Shown here: one piece after another, positions 45,167 through 53,751 of the stretch
Layout: the number at the start of each line of letters is the position of its first letter
Numbering within the stretch: position 1 is the stretch's first letter
Assembly: GCA_947090755.1 (NCBI GenBank)
Contig: CAMUPF010000006.1
Coordinates: forward strand, 18,476 to 82,475
Source of the DNA: an uncultured Candidatus Melainabacteria bacterium
GTDB lineage: Bacteria; Cyanobacteriota; Vampirovibrionia; Gastranaerophilales; Gastranaerophilaceae
Length of the DNA: 64,000 nt
Direction: 5' to 3'
Position numbers and translations under genes: made by a program
Notes under the pieces: generated by a model
Databases searched by the model: none
The model's input: only the letters and a program-made list of their open reading frames with translations
Told to the model about the DNA's origin: nothing

Positions 45167-45275
45167 CAAATCTCGCGATAAGGAACGTGAACGAGATTTG
45201 GGAGTGGCATATGAGACAGCGCAGTCGCGGGTTGACTCGCGTGAGCGAGGCAAGCAGGCGACGGAGAACTGCTTT
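45167..45275 (+). repeat. Structured dispersed element, copy B (leader of fic)
   Basis: Upstream hairpin CAAATCTCG 45167-45175 with CGAGATTTG 45192-45200; CAG 45217-45219 with CTG 45269-45271; stem GTCGC 45224-45228 with GCGAC 45258-45262; hairpin CTCGC 45236-45240, GTGA, GCGAG 45245-45249; alternative GCGGG-TTGA-CTCGC. Every stem differs from copy A while pairing is kept; loops and linkers (CGCGATA-GGAACGTGAA, AGACAGCGCAG, GGAGAACTGCTTT) are conserved. A 253-codon open frame runs through it by chance. Confidence 0.55.
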
Positions 45276-45291
45276 ATTAGAAGAGGTTTAT

Positions 45292-45897
45292 ATGGTTTTA
45301 GAAAACAAGCTTGGCATAACTGAATCTGCAGAACTTGCAAGACAAGAAGAAAGAATAAGTAAGAAAAAAGCTTTAGAGCTTTTTGAAAATGAAATATTGA
45401 ATTCCTTAGATGCCGGAAAGTTTGATTCTTTGGCAAAAATCCACAAATACCTCTTTGAAGATATCTATACTTTTGCGGGGGAAATTAGAACTGTAAATAT
45501 TGCTAAGGGTAACTTTCGGTTTGCTCCGGTGATGTATCTTAAACAAGCGTTAGAACATATTGATAATATGCCTCAATCAACCTATGAAGAAATTATTGAA
45601 AAATATGTGGAAATGAATGTAGCACATCCCTTTAGGGAAGGTAATGGCCGCAGTACACGTATTTGGCTTGACTTGATACTAAAAAAAGAACTTGGTAAAG
45701 TCGTTGATTGGTCTAACGTTGATAAAGAAGATTATCTTTTAGCAATGGAACGCAGTCCTATTAAAAATGTTGAAATAAGAGAACTTTTAAAACAATCCTT
45801 GACTTCTGATGTTAACAATAGAGAAGTTTACATGAAAGGAATTGATGCAAGTTATACTTATGAGGGTTATTTTGTTTATAAAACAGCAGATCTGTAA
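45292..45897 (+). CDS. Fic-domain AMP-transferase, class III (self-inhibited)
   Basis: 201 aa from ATG 45292 (AGAGG upstream); the longer frame from 45136 only crosses element B. Catalytic loop [12 protein letters not shown] at 112-123 matches the active consensus HPFx(D/E)GNGRxxR. The C-terminal sequence S187-Y-T-Y-E191-G192 fits the inhibitory motif (S/T)xxxE(G/N), and its place at the C-terminus defines class III. Such enzymes AMPylate target proteins, often gyrase/topoisomerase IV, when the Glu is displaced. No separate antitoxin is needed. Confidence 0.92.
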   Translation: MVLENKLGITESAELARQEERISKKKALELFENEILNSLDAGKFDSLAKIHKYLFEDIYTFAGEIRTVNIAKGNFRFAPVMYLKQALEHIDNMPQSTYEEIIEKYVEMNVAHPFREGNGRSTRIWLDLILKKELGKVVDWSNVDKEDYLLAMERSPIKNVEIRELLKQSLTSDVNNREVYMKGIDASYTYEGYFVYKTADL

Positions 45898-46151
45898 TAC
45901 TCAAACTTCCTGTTCAAAATAATCAAATTAACTGTTGTTTTACAACAACTCTTTTGTTTGTTTAAAAACAATAATAAGTACCATGAGTATATATTGGCCA
46001 ACCGGATAATTTTTAGAAAAATATATTGACAATTAGTATAGGATTTTTTAGCATTATATCAGCTATATTATACATTCTTTATACATTTGCCGTTTCTAAG
46101 ATAATTTGTTTGTTATATAATAATTCTACAGAGTTCAGTAAAGGAGAAATA

Positions 46152-46997
46152 ATGGAAGAATTGTTACAGATGGACGAAATTAATAAAATTTTGAATAATA
46201 TTAACTGGCATACTGTTGGGGAAGCCGCTGTTAATATTGTTATCCTTATAATCTTATCCAAAATAATTGATAAAATAGTTAAGAAAGCCAGTGAAAATTT
46301 ACTTAAAGCCGATAGGGTTCAGCTTGCTAAAATGGTTCCTATGCTGGCAAGATTGTTGAAAATAGTTATTGTGTTTCTTGCGGTTGCAGCATTTTTGCAA
46401 AGTCAGGGATATTCGGTAAACTCATTCCTTGCAGGTTTTGGTATCACAGGTTTGGCTGTGGGCTTTGCTGCTAAAGAAGCGATTTCGGACATTTTTGGTT
46501 CATTCTCTGTTATTACGGATAAAGTTTTTAGAATCGGTGATTATATTAGTATCGGGGCTGACGAGGGTACTGTTGAAGATATTAATTTCCGCTCTACGCG
46601 CTTGAGAAAGCTCGATGATACTATCCTTGCTATACCGAATAGAACTGTAGCATCTACGCCGATTACAAACTATTCTTTAATCAGAAACCGTATGATTGAT
46701 GAAACTTTCGGAGTTGTTTACGGCACTTCTAATGAAAAATTAAACGAGGCTCTTGAAATCATAAGAAACATTGCGTTGAATGATGAAAATGTTCTTAACG
46801 GTTTTCAAGTTTTTGTTGATAAATTAAACAGCAGTTCTATTGATATTAGATTTATAGCATATTTCAAGACCGGTAATATCGTTGAAATGCGTAAAATGAA
46901 ATCGGCTTTAATCCTTAAAGTCGTTGAGAAGTTCCGCGAAGCCGGAATTGACTTTGCGTTCCCGTCTACTTCTGTTTATATGGAAAAACAGGCATGA
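46152..46997 (+). CDS. MscS-family mechanosensitive channel
   Basis: 281 aa from ATG 46152 (AGGAG upstream). Three helices, with the glycine/alanine-rich pore helix 3 (FLAGFGITGLAVGFAAKEAI), beta domain (FRIGDYISIGADEGTVEDINFRSTRLR) and C-terminal alpha/beta domain. Releases solutes on osmotic downshock. TTGACA at 46026 may belong to its promoter, although a clear -10 is missing. Overlaps rlmH by 4 bp. Confidence 0.93.
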   Translation: MEELLQMDEINKILNNINWHTVGEAAVNIVILIILSKIIDKIVKKASENLLKADRVQLAKMVPMLARLLKIVIVFLAVAAFLQSQGYSVNSFLAGFGITGLAVGFAAKEAISDIFGSFSVITDKVFRIGDYISIGADEGTVEDINFRSTRLRKLDDTILAIPNRTVASTPITNYSLIRNRMIDETFGVVYGTSNEKLNEALEIIRNIALNDENVLNGFQVFVDKLNSSSIDIRFIAYFKTGNIVEMRKMKSALILKVVEKFREAGIDFAFPSTSVYMEKQA

Positions 46998-47464
46998 ACA
47001 TCAAAATTATTGCGTTAGGCAAGATTAAAGAGAAATTTTTGAAAGAGGGCGTTGACGAGTTTTTAAAGCGTTTAACGCCCTACTCGTCTGTTGAGGTTGT
47101 GGAATTAACACCGATTGAGATTAAGGATGAAAATTTGACAGAAAAGGTTTTGGATGAAGAGGCCGACAAAATCCTTACGCTGGTTAAGCCGTCGTCTTTT
47201 GTGGTAACGCTTGAGATTGGCGGAAAAATGTTTTCCTCCGAGGAGTTTTCCGCAAAAATTGAAGAACTGATTAATGGCGGTGTTTCTGAACTTGTTTTTG
47301 TAATCGGTTCGTCTTGCGGATTATCTAAAAAGGTTTCTGCACGTGCGGATTTGAAGATGAGTATGTCAAAGATGACTTTTTTGCACCAATTTGCACGGCT
47401 GATACTTGTCGAACAGATTTACCGCGCGTTCAAAATTATGAAAGGCGAGAAATATCATAAATAG
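46994..47464 (+). CDS. rlmH: 23S rRNA (pseudouridine1915-N3) methyltransferase
   Basis: 156 aa SPOUT enzyme: MNIKIIALGKIKEKF start, FVIGSSCGLSKKV (SAM loop), MTFLHQFARLILVEQIYRA and the C-terminal KYHK. Complete. Translationally coupled to the channel gene. Confidence 0.95.
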   Translation: MNIKIIALGKIKEKFLKEGVDEFLKRLTPYSSVEVVELTPIEIKDENLTEKVLDEEADKILTLVKPSSFVVTLEIGGKMFSSEEFSAKIEELINGGVSELVFVIGSSCGLSKKVSARADLKMSMSKMTFLHQFARLILVEQIYRAFKIMKGEKYHK

Positions 47465-47499
47465 CTGCTTTACGGCTATATTGTCGGATTGGACAAAAT

Positions 47500-48957
47500 T
47501 TATGATAAAATTTCTAGTTTTCCGCTCATTTCTGCGATTAAGTCAAGATCGTTTGTTTGTTGTGCGAAGTTAAGCCCTTTTGATAGAAGGCTTTTCGCTT
47601 TGTTTAAGTTATGGTATTCAATCATTAAGTCTGCAGCAGAGTTGTAGTTTTGTGCAACTTTCAGCGGGGAATCGGCCTGAGCATAATGCTGAACAGCTTG
47701 AGAGTATTCTTTTAAGGCTTCTTGCGGTTCGCCGAATTTACTCAGACTGTCCGCGGTGCTGGAGGCAATAAAGCCTTTTACTTTTGAATTATCGGTTTGT
47801 GCGGCTAAATCTTTTGCGGTTGAGTAGTAGTCAAGAGATTCTTGTTCATACATGTCAGAGTAAATATTTCCCATTTTAGCAAGCGAAACAGATTGAGCGA
47901 CGAGGTTATCCTCTTCGCCGGCGTAGGCAACTGTTGTGTAGTAGTGGTCAAGCGCAGGTGAAATCTGGTTTACGTTGTCGTAAATTTGTGCCATTGAGTA
48001 GTGGGCTTTAATTTTTACTTTGTTGTCAGTGGCGTTTTCTAGTGATTTGTGGTAGCTTGTGAGTGCTTGCGGCAGGTAATTATAGTCGTTGTAAATGTCG
48101 CCGACTTCAAGATAAATTTTTGATTTTACGGAGTTTTCGCCGAGTTCGTCCGCGCGGGCAAGTGCTTTTTGGAAATTTAGAAGTGCGGCTTTAGGGTTGT
48201 TTTCACGCGCAAGTTGTTTTGAGTATTTGAACATACTTTTCAAATCGTCGTCAACTTTTGGCGCGGAAGGTTGTGGGGTAGGTTCCGCAGGTGCTGCGGT
48301 CAAAGTTTCTTCTTGTGCAGGTTTGTTCAGTGTTTTTTCCGGGAATTTCACTAAAAACTGCGGATTGATATCGTTTTCATTGTATTTGAAATCTATTTGC
48401 TGCAAAAATATCGCGTCAACCCAGTTTTCGACGACTTTGGATTCTTTGTTCAGAGTTTCTGAAATGTAGGCGTCGAGAAGGGAGGAAGCGTTTTTGAAAT
48501 TTGATTTGATTAATTTTGTGTTTGGATTTTCTTTTGTGACCTGAGATTGAATAAGGCTTAAGTAGCCGTCGACTTCATTCATTAAGTCTTCAGGGGTTCC
48601 GATAGCGAGTGCTGTATTGCGAAAATCCTTAAATATCTGGGCAATGTTAATATTGGCAGAGGTATTTTGGTGTTCGAAGGTGTCTGTGGCCGGTGCCGGT
48701 GCGCCGTTATAGCGGGATTGCGCCTGAATCTGGCTTTTTGCGGCCTGCCAGCCGCCTTGTTGAACCTGAGCAGTATAATTCGGAACAAACGGTTTTGGTT
48801 TGTCCTCAACGAGAGAAAGTCCTTTACTTGGAGCATTCTGTTGTTCGTCTTGGGCCTGACGTGCGGATTTTTCCTGTTCCTCTTTAGGGTTTACAGGGCG
48901 TTTGCCGTCTTTGACGATATAGGGTCTTTGGTTTACACTACTTAAATTTAATCCCAT
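47500..48957 (-). CDS. TPR-repeat protein with disordered N-terminus
   Basis: 485 aa. Residues 1-100 are low complexity (Gln, Pro, Lys rich) and no signal peptide is visible; residues about 235-480 hold six or seven TPR-like helical repeats (QLARENNPKAALLNFQKALARADELGE and similar). Partners unknown. Single gene between convergent rlmH and divergent polymerase. Confidence 0.8.
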   Translation of the reverse strand: MGLNLSSVNQRPYIVKDGKRPVNPKEEQEKSARQAQDEQQNAPSKGLSLVEDKPKPFVPNYTAQVQQGGWQAAKSQIQAQSRYNGAPAPATDTFEHQNTSANINIAQIFKDFRNTALAIGTPEDLMNEVDGYLSLIQSQVTKENPNTKLIKSNFKNASSLLDAYISETLNKESKVVENWVDAIFLQQIDFKYNENDINPQFLVKFPEKTLNKPAQEETLTAAPAEPTPQPSAPKVDDDLKSMFKYSKQLARENNPKAALLNFQKALARADELGENSVKSKIYLEVGDIYNDYNYLPQALTSYHKSLENATDNKVKIKAHYSMAQIYDNVNQISPALDHYYTTVAYAGEEDNLVAQSVSLAKMGNIYSDMYEQESLDYYSTAKDLAAQTDNSKVKGFIASSTADSLSKFGEPQEALKEYSQAVQHYAQADSPLKVAQNYNSAADLMIEYHNLNKAKSLLSKGLNFAQQTNDLDLIAEMSGKLEILS

Positions 48958-49071
48958 ACTCTCTCACTCAAGCTATTTTAACTATACACGAAATTGTGTT
49001 TTGAGGCTCTCAATCCTTAGCATGATTTATTTAATATTTTTCTTCTAATAGTCAATCTAAAGATGTATTTT

Positions 49072-49080
49072 TGCTATAAT
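49072..49080 (+). promoter_or_regulatory. Extended -10 promoter immediately before the Y-family polymerase
   Basis: TGCTATAAT (49072-49080); ATG begins six bases later at 49087, and no ribosome site exists between, so the mRNA is predicted to be leaderless. No LexA-type box was seen. Confidence 0.55.
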
Positions 49081-49086
49081 GTTGTT

Positions 49087-50259
49087 ATGGAAAAGATTTA
49101 TGCGCTTGTAGATTGTGATTCTTTTTTTGTTTCGTGCGAACAGACGGTTAATCCTGACTTGAAAAATAAACCTGTGTGCGTACTTTCAAACCGCGACGGG
49201 TGTGTAATTGCGCGTTCACGTGAGGCCAAGCGTATGGGGATAAGGATGGGGCTGCCGTATTTTATGGCAAGGCAGGATTTCCCTAACGCGATTTATGTTT
49301 CGGGTCACCATGATTTGTACGGAGAAATTTCGCGCAAAGTTATGAATCTCCTGCGTGAATATTCGCCGACGGTAGAGGTTTATTCTGTTGACGAAGCGTT
49401 TATTGATTTGACGGGACTTGAACGCCTTTACAGACGAAATTCTATTGATATCGCAAAATTTATCAGGCAGGAGATTAAGGAGCGAATTGATATTCCGGTG
49501 TCAATCGGGCTTGGTGCGACTAAGAGTCAGGCAAAGCTTGCCTCCGACAAGGCCAAAAACGAACTTGACGGGGTTTACTACATCGGGCAGGGAAACCTTA
49601 TGGAAGAACTCCGGCACACTCCGGTTCAGGAAATTTGGGGCATCGGCCGCCGCTTAACTCTTAAAATGCAGAAAAATGGCATACTTAACGCATACGAACT
49701 CGTGCAAAAATCTGATAAATTTCTTGATAATCTCGTTGGAATCCGTGCGCTTGAAATGAAACACGAACTTCTGGGCGAGATTGTTTCGCCGGTGACTAAT
49801 GAGGTTAAACCCCCTAAATCTATTCAGAAAACCAGCGCGCTGGCTAAGTTTACTTCGGACAAAGATTATCTGAAAAATTCTATTAATTATCACATCCACC
49901 GTGCGTGTGCCAAATTGCGAAAACTCGATGGTAAAACTCTTGAAATCGGGGTGCTTTTGAGAACAAAAGATTTTAGGGTTTTTGTAGAAAAAGAAACTCT
50001 TAATAAAGCTTTGGATTTTGAGTTGGAAATTTCTCAGATTGTTTTCAGACTTTTTGATAAAATTTATAATCCTGATATTGTTTATCGCAGTACCGGTGTT
50101 TTTTTTGATAAAATTGTTTATAACGACGCAAGCCAAATGTTTCTGTTCTCTGACGATACAGATGAGCGCAAAGCACGTCTGAGCAGATGTTTTGACCGGC
50201 TTGAGGCGCGGTTTGGCAAAGACATCGTGCAAACCGGTTTCGTGAAGAAAGATGTTTGA
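49087..50259 (+). CDS. Y-family translesion DNA polymerase (UmuC/DinB type)
   Basis: 390 aa. Catalytic residues in YALVDCDSFFVSCE and YSVDEAFIDLTG, little-finger domain in the last 130 residues; the SNRDGCVIARSREAKRMGI stretch is closer to UmuC than DinB. No umuD is next to it and the beta-clamp motif is not evident. Copies past damaged bases at low fidelity. Start at 49087, not at 49063, because the -10 box overlaps the longer frame. Confidence 0.9.
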   Translation: MEKIYALVDCDSFFVSCEQTVNPDLKNKPVCVLSNRDGCVIARSREAKRMGIRMGLPYFMARQDFPNAIYVSGHHDLYGEISRKVMNLLREYSPTVEVYSVDEAFIDLTGLERLYRRNSIDIAKFIRQEIKERIDIPVSIGLGATKSQAKLASDKAKNELDGVYYIGQGNLMEELRHTPVQEIWGIGRRLTLKMQKNGILNAYELVQKSDKFLDNLVGIRALEMKHELLGEIVSPVTNEVKPPKSIQKTSALAKFTSDKDYLKNSINYHIHRACAKLRKLDGKTLEIGVLLRTKDFRVFVEKETLNKALDFELEISQIVFRLFDKIYNPDIVYRSTGVFFDKIVYNDASQMFLFSDDTDERKARLSRCFDRLEARFGKDIVQTGFVKKDV

Positions 50260-50283
50260 TTTTTTCAAAGAATATTGTATAAT
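50256..50283 (+). promoter_or_regulatory. Promoter for the 238-aa TPR gene
   Basis: TTGATT (50256-50261), 16 bp, TATAAT (50278-50283), ATG six bases later at 50290. Again a leaderless arrangement; the -35 overlaps the stop codon of the polymerase gene. Confidence 0.55.
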
Positions 50284-50289
50284 AATTGT

Positions 50290-51006
50290 ATGTTTAAGAA
50301 GATTGTTTATCTGGTTGTATTGATTATTTTATCCCTGTGCGTTATTGAACGTGTGAGAGTCGCAATCCTTGATAAATGCGTTTTCCCGTCAATTTATTTA
50401 CAGGCGCAAAAAAATGAAGATTATAAAGCATATATTAAATGTGCGCAGATTAAGATTCTTGCGCGTGACTATGAAAGGGCTGAAACTCTGCTTTTGACAG
50501 TCCTTCGTAATGCAACAACGCAAGAGCATAAGAATGAAAAACAAAAAGCATTCTTCTACCTTGGAAACTCATATTATGAAACCGGCGATTATGAAAATGC
50601 CCTAAAGGCCTTTGCTGTTGTCTTAAAGAATGATCCCGGGAATAGAAAAGCTTTGAAAAAATTTGCCAGAATTAAAATGGCAAAAGAAGAGTACGTTTCA
50701 CTTTATCCTTTCATAAATGCGTATATTAAGGCAAAACCCAAAGATTCTTTCGGTTATACCGAAAATTGTGCGCTTCTAACACGTGTTGGGAAGTATAATC
50801 AGGCCAGAAGATTCTGTCAGCAAGCTATAGAAATCCGACGGGGCAGCGCAAGAGCACATTATGATTACGCGGTTCTTTACGACAAAATGGGCTTCAAAGA
50901 TCTGGCACGTGATGAAATGAAGCAGGCTAAAGCGCAGCAGGCAAAAATTAAATCCCGCGAGGAGTTGGAAGCAATGCTGGAAATAGATAAAAAAACAGAG
51001 CCTTAA
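50290..51006 (+). CDS. Membrane-anchored TPR protein
   Basis: 238 aa from ATG 50290. N-terminal membrane helix (about 4-22, IVYLVVLIILSLCVI) and TPR units at about 80-205 (AFFYLGNSYYETGDYENALKAFAVVLKNDP and others). Basic overall. Function unknown. Confidence 0.8.
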   Translation: MFKKIVYLVVLIILSLCVIERVRVAILDKCVFPSIYLQAQKNEDYKAYIKCAQIKILARDYERAETLLLTVLRNATTQEHKNEKQKAFFYLGNSYYETGDYENALKAFAVVLKNDPGNRKALKKFARIKMAKEEYVSLYPFINAYIKAKPKDSFGYTENCALLTRVGKYNQARRFCQQAIEIRRGSARAHYDYAVLYDKMGFKDLARDEMKQAKAQQAKIKSREELEAMLEIDKKTEP

Positions 51007-51017
51007 GCTCTGTTTTT
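50991..51017. terminator. Bidirectional terminator
   Basis: AAAAACAGAGC-CTTAA-GCTCTGTTTTT, then more T; between the TPR gene and convergent apt. Confidence 0.92.
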
Positions 51018-51022
51018 TTTAT

Positions 51023-51553
51023 CTAGTATTTTAACATTGAAACCACATTGTCTGTGTGTAATTTTTCTCTTCCTTTGAGTGCCTCGAGTTCAATCAGGAA
51101 TGCAATACCAACGAGGTTACCGCCTGTTTGCTTTATAAGTTTGCACGCAGCTTCTGCGGTACCGCCTGTTGCAAGCAAATCGTCTACGATTAAAACATTA
51201 GCACCTGCCGGAATTGCGTCTTTGTGGATTTCGATGGTATCCTGTCCGTATTCTAAATCATAACTCTGGCTAAGTGTTTCTGCCGGAAGCTTTTTAGGTT
51301 TTCTGATAGGTACAAAACCCGCATTCAATTTGTACGCCATAGGCATTCCGAAAATAAATCCGCGGCTTTCAATACCGGCTACGTAATCAATTTTTTGCCC
51401 TTCAAATTTTTCACACATATAATCAATCATGATTTTTAATGTTTCAGGGTCTTTTAATGCAGTTGTAATATCTCTGAAAATAATTCCTTCTTTAGGGAAG
51501 TTTTCTACTGCACGAATTTTGTCTTTTACTGCTGCTATTATTTTTTCAGTCAT
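51023..51553 (-). CDS. apt: Adenine phosphoribosyltransferase
   Basis: Purine salvage: adenine + PRPP to AMP. 176 aa. [18 protein letters not shown] start, [29 protein letters not shown], and PRPP loop [13 protein letters not shown]. Complete; 16 bp after the glycosyltransferase gene. Confidence 0.97.
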   Translation of the reverse strand: MTEKIIAAVKDKIRAVENFPKEGIIFRDITTALKDPETLKIMIDYMCEKFEGQKIDYVAGIESRGFIFGMPMAYKLNAGFVPIRKPKKLPAETLSQSYDLEYGQDTIEIHKDAIPAGANVLIVDDLLATGGTAEAACKLIKQTGGNLVGIAFLIELEALKGREKLHTDNVVSMLKY

Positions 51554-51569
51554 AGTTTCTCCATTTTTC

Positions 51570-52895
51570 TTAAGCGTTTGCGCCTACGCGCTCTTTTTCT
51601 TCCTGAACCAAACCGTGAGCAGTTTTGCCCCAGTTCATGTCTTTTTTCATAAATAAAATTTTAAAACTTATGTAGATTACAAGCGGGAACCAGATTAACA
51701 GGAAGTAAATACTTGTTTGAATCGCCTGTATAAATGCGTCCCATCTTGAAAGGTTGTCGTAACGTCTTAGTGCATATCTTATAGTTACGAAGAAGCCAAA
51801 ACCAATTACTGCGCCGATAATTACTGATGAGAATAAAATATGCGGTGACGCGTCTTTTGCAAGGCACTTAAAGGTTCTGATGAAAAGTTCCAGCAGGAAC
51901 CAGCCCGGCATGATGAATTGTGAAATGTAAATTGTCATATCAAGGCTTGCACGAAGTGACATTTTTTTTGATGTCAAAACATCCTGACAGTATTCAAGAT
52001 ATCTTCTGATAGTTCCTTCGAGCCATCTTCTGCGCTGGCGGTAGAGCGGCCAAACGTAGGCAATACCTTCTTCATATACCACAGCGTCCATACAAAAACG
52101 GATATCCCAGCCTTTAATATGTAATCTTGTAGACATATCAAGGTCGTCTGTGATTGTATAATTATTCCATCCGCCAATATCTTCAAGGGCTTCGCGTTTA
52201 ATAAGTTCACCGTTTCCGCGCAGTTCAACAGCACCTTTTACAGAGTCGCGGCTGATTTGAAGCTGAGCGTCCATTGTGTATTCGTTGTTCTGGCATCTTG
52301 TCAGCAGATTGTAATCTTTGTTTCTGATAACTTTTCTTGCCTGAACAGCACCAACATCATCCGGTTCCAGCATTGGAATTAATTTTTTCAAGAAATCCGG
52401 TTCGACGGTTGCGTCTGCGTCGAAAACCAGTACCGCTTCGCCTTTTGCGAATTCCATTGCGTCGTTTAATACCGCGGATTTACCCGGAAATGCGTCTTTC
52501 GGGCGGATGAATGCTTTTAAATTACTATATTTTTTTTCTAAATCCTTAATAACAGAAGCAGTGTTATCAGAACTTCTGTCATCAATTACAATGATTTCAA
52601 AGTTAGGATAATCGATTCTTTGAATATTGGCGATAGTGTCGGAAATAACACTTTCCTCGTTATGAGCCGGAACCATTATGGTGACGAACGGTTTATAATT
52701 TTCATTCACCGGTTCGGGATGGAATTTTAAAACACGTTTTTTGACTTTATATGCGAGGTTTGTTGTTACACCGTAAATAAACATGCCAAGGCAAATTAAG
52801 GCCAGTCCCCATACAGTGTTAAAATAACTTTGATAGATGTATATAAACAGGGTTAAACCCAAAATAATAAAGAATAATAAAATCCGTTCTTTCAT
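51570..52895 (-). CDS. Processive family-2 glycosyltransferase (membrane)
   Basis: 441 aa. Two N-terminal helices, GT-A domain with [32 protein letters not shown] (D-x-D), [10 protein letters not shown], then the Q-x-x-R-W motif QRRRWLEGT and three to four C-terminal helices. Same family as cellulose, hyaluronan and poly-N-acetylglucosamine synthases, so it likely builds and exports a surface beta-glycan. No accessory polysaccharide genes are next to it. Confidence 0.88.
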   Translation of the reverse strand: MKERILLFFIILGLTLFIYIYQSYFNTVWGLALICLGMFIYGVTTNLAYKVKKRVLKFHPEPVNENYKPFVTIMVPAHNEESVISDTIANIQRIDYPNFEIIVIDDRSSDNTASVIKDLEKKYSNLKAFIRPKDAFPGKSAVLNDAMEFAKGEAVLVFDADATVEPDFLKKLIPMLEPDDVGAVQARKVIRNKDYNLLTRCQNNEYTMDAQLQISRDSVKGAVELRGNGELIKREALEDIGGWNNYTITDDLDMSTRLHIKGWDIRFCMDAVVYEEGIAYVWPLYRQRRRWLEGTIRRYLEYCQDVLTSKKMSLRASLDMTIYISQFIMPGWFLLELFIRTFKCLAKDASPHILFSSVIIGAVIGFGFFVTIRYALRRYDNLSRWDAFIQAIQTSIYFLLIWFPLVIYISFKILFMKKDMNWGKTAHGLVQEEKERVGANA

Positions 52896-52967
52896 AGCTT
52901 CATCTTAAATCCTATATACCAATTATACCAGAAAAACATAGAATGTAGAGGGTAAGCCTAAAAAACG

Positions 52968-53330
52968 TTACACATTTAACATTTTGAAAAAGCTTTTCAG
53001 TTTGCCCTTAAAATCTTGTGTGTTAGGTATATTGGCCGATTTGTAGAACTCTTTGTAGGAATTTATGATATTAAACGGCAAATCCTCATCTTTCTCAAGA
53101 ATCTCGGCAATCATAATAAGGTAATCATCCTGCTCTTCTTTGTAAAGCAAATCACGGCGGCGCAAATCTTCATCCGCTTCGTAATGAACCAATGCATGAT
53201 AAGCGGCCTGAATACTTTCATCCTCAACAGTATGCGGAAACTGATTTATCGCTTCGCGCACACAAATTTTACCGGTTAAGACCTGCCGTATCAGTCGGGA
53301 AACCTGTTTTCTTTCGTCAGGATTGTTCAT
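52968..53330 (-). CDS. Small helical protein of unknown function, paired with BlaI-type repressor
   Basis: 120 aa, all-helical in appearance, acidic middle (HYEADEDLRRRDLLYKEEQDD). No membrane segment. Begins 2 bp after the repressor gene, so surely co-transcribed. Confidence 0.7.
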   Translation of the reverse strand: MNNPDERKQVSRLIRQVLTGKICVREAINQFPHTVEDESIQAAYHALVHYEADEDLRRRDLLYKEEQDDYLIMIAEILEKDEDLPFNIINSYKEFYKSANIPNTQDFKGKLKSFFKMLNV

Positions 53331-53332
53331 AA

Positions 53333-53674
53333 TTATTTTACTAACAAATCATATTTTGATTCAACAAAGCGGATAAGGCTTGATGAACTTCCGCCAAAGA
53401 AGTTGTTAATTACTTCATTAACTGCGTCAAGAGCCATTTCATCGCGTTGCATTGTTGCTTTATAGAAGAATTTTTTACCGACTCTGTATCTAACCAGAAT
53501 GCTTTTTACGGTAAGTCTGTCCATAACGGTTTTGATTGTTGTATAGGCACGCTCGATTCCTTTGCTTGACAAATCATTAACAACATCCTGAATCGAAATA
53601 TCGTTGTCTTCACCGTTGTTTGTTAAATCCCAGATTGAGTTTAAAATGTCAATTTCTAAAGTTCCGCATGTCAT
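53333..53674 (-). CDS. BlaI/MecI/CopY-type winged-helix repressor
   Basis: 113 aa. LEIDILNSIWDL ... AYTTIKTVMDRLTVKSILVRYRVGKKFFYKA is the family's DNA-binding domain; short C-terminal dimerisation helix. No BlaR1 sensor/protease or beta-lactamase is adjacent, so the signal is unknown. A candidate operator lies 33 bp upstream. Confidence 0.88.
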   Translation of the reverse strand: MTCGTLEIDILNSIWDLTNNGEDNDISIQDVVNDLSSKGIERAYTTIKTVMDRLTVKSILVRYRVGKKFFYKATMQRDEMALDAVNEVINNFFGGSSSSLIRFVESKYDLLVK

Positions 53675-53707
53675 AAGTTCTTCCTTCTTCCTATTTATGT
53701 GTCTGAC

Positions 53708-53727
53708 GTATTACGATTGTAACATAC
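53708..53727. promoter_or_regulatory. Candidate BlaI-type operator
   Basis: GTATTACGATTGTAACATAC contains TAC-N4-GTA with imperfect extended dyad symmetry, close to the TACA-N2-TGTA core of BlaI/MecI/CopY sites, in the gap upstream of the repressor. Confidence 0.45.
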
Positions 53728-53751
53728 TGTTTGTTTTTTGGCAATAGTCGT

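Noticed and set aside
45136..45291. 52-codon upstream extension of the Fic frame
   Set aside because: It translates structured element B, has no ribosome site at 45136, and a good site precedes ATG 45292.
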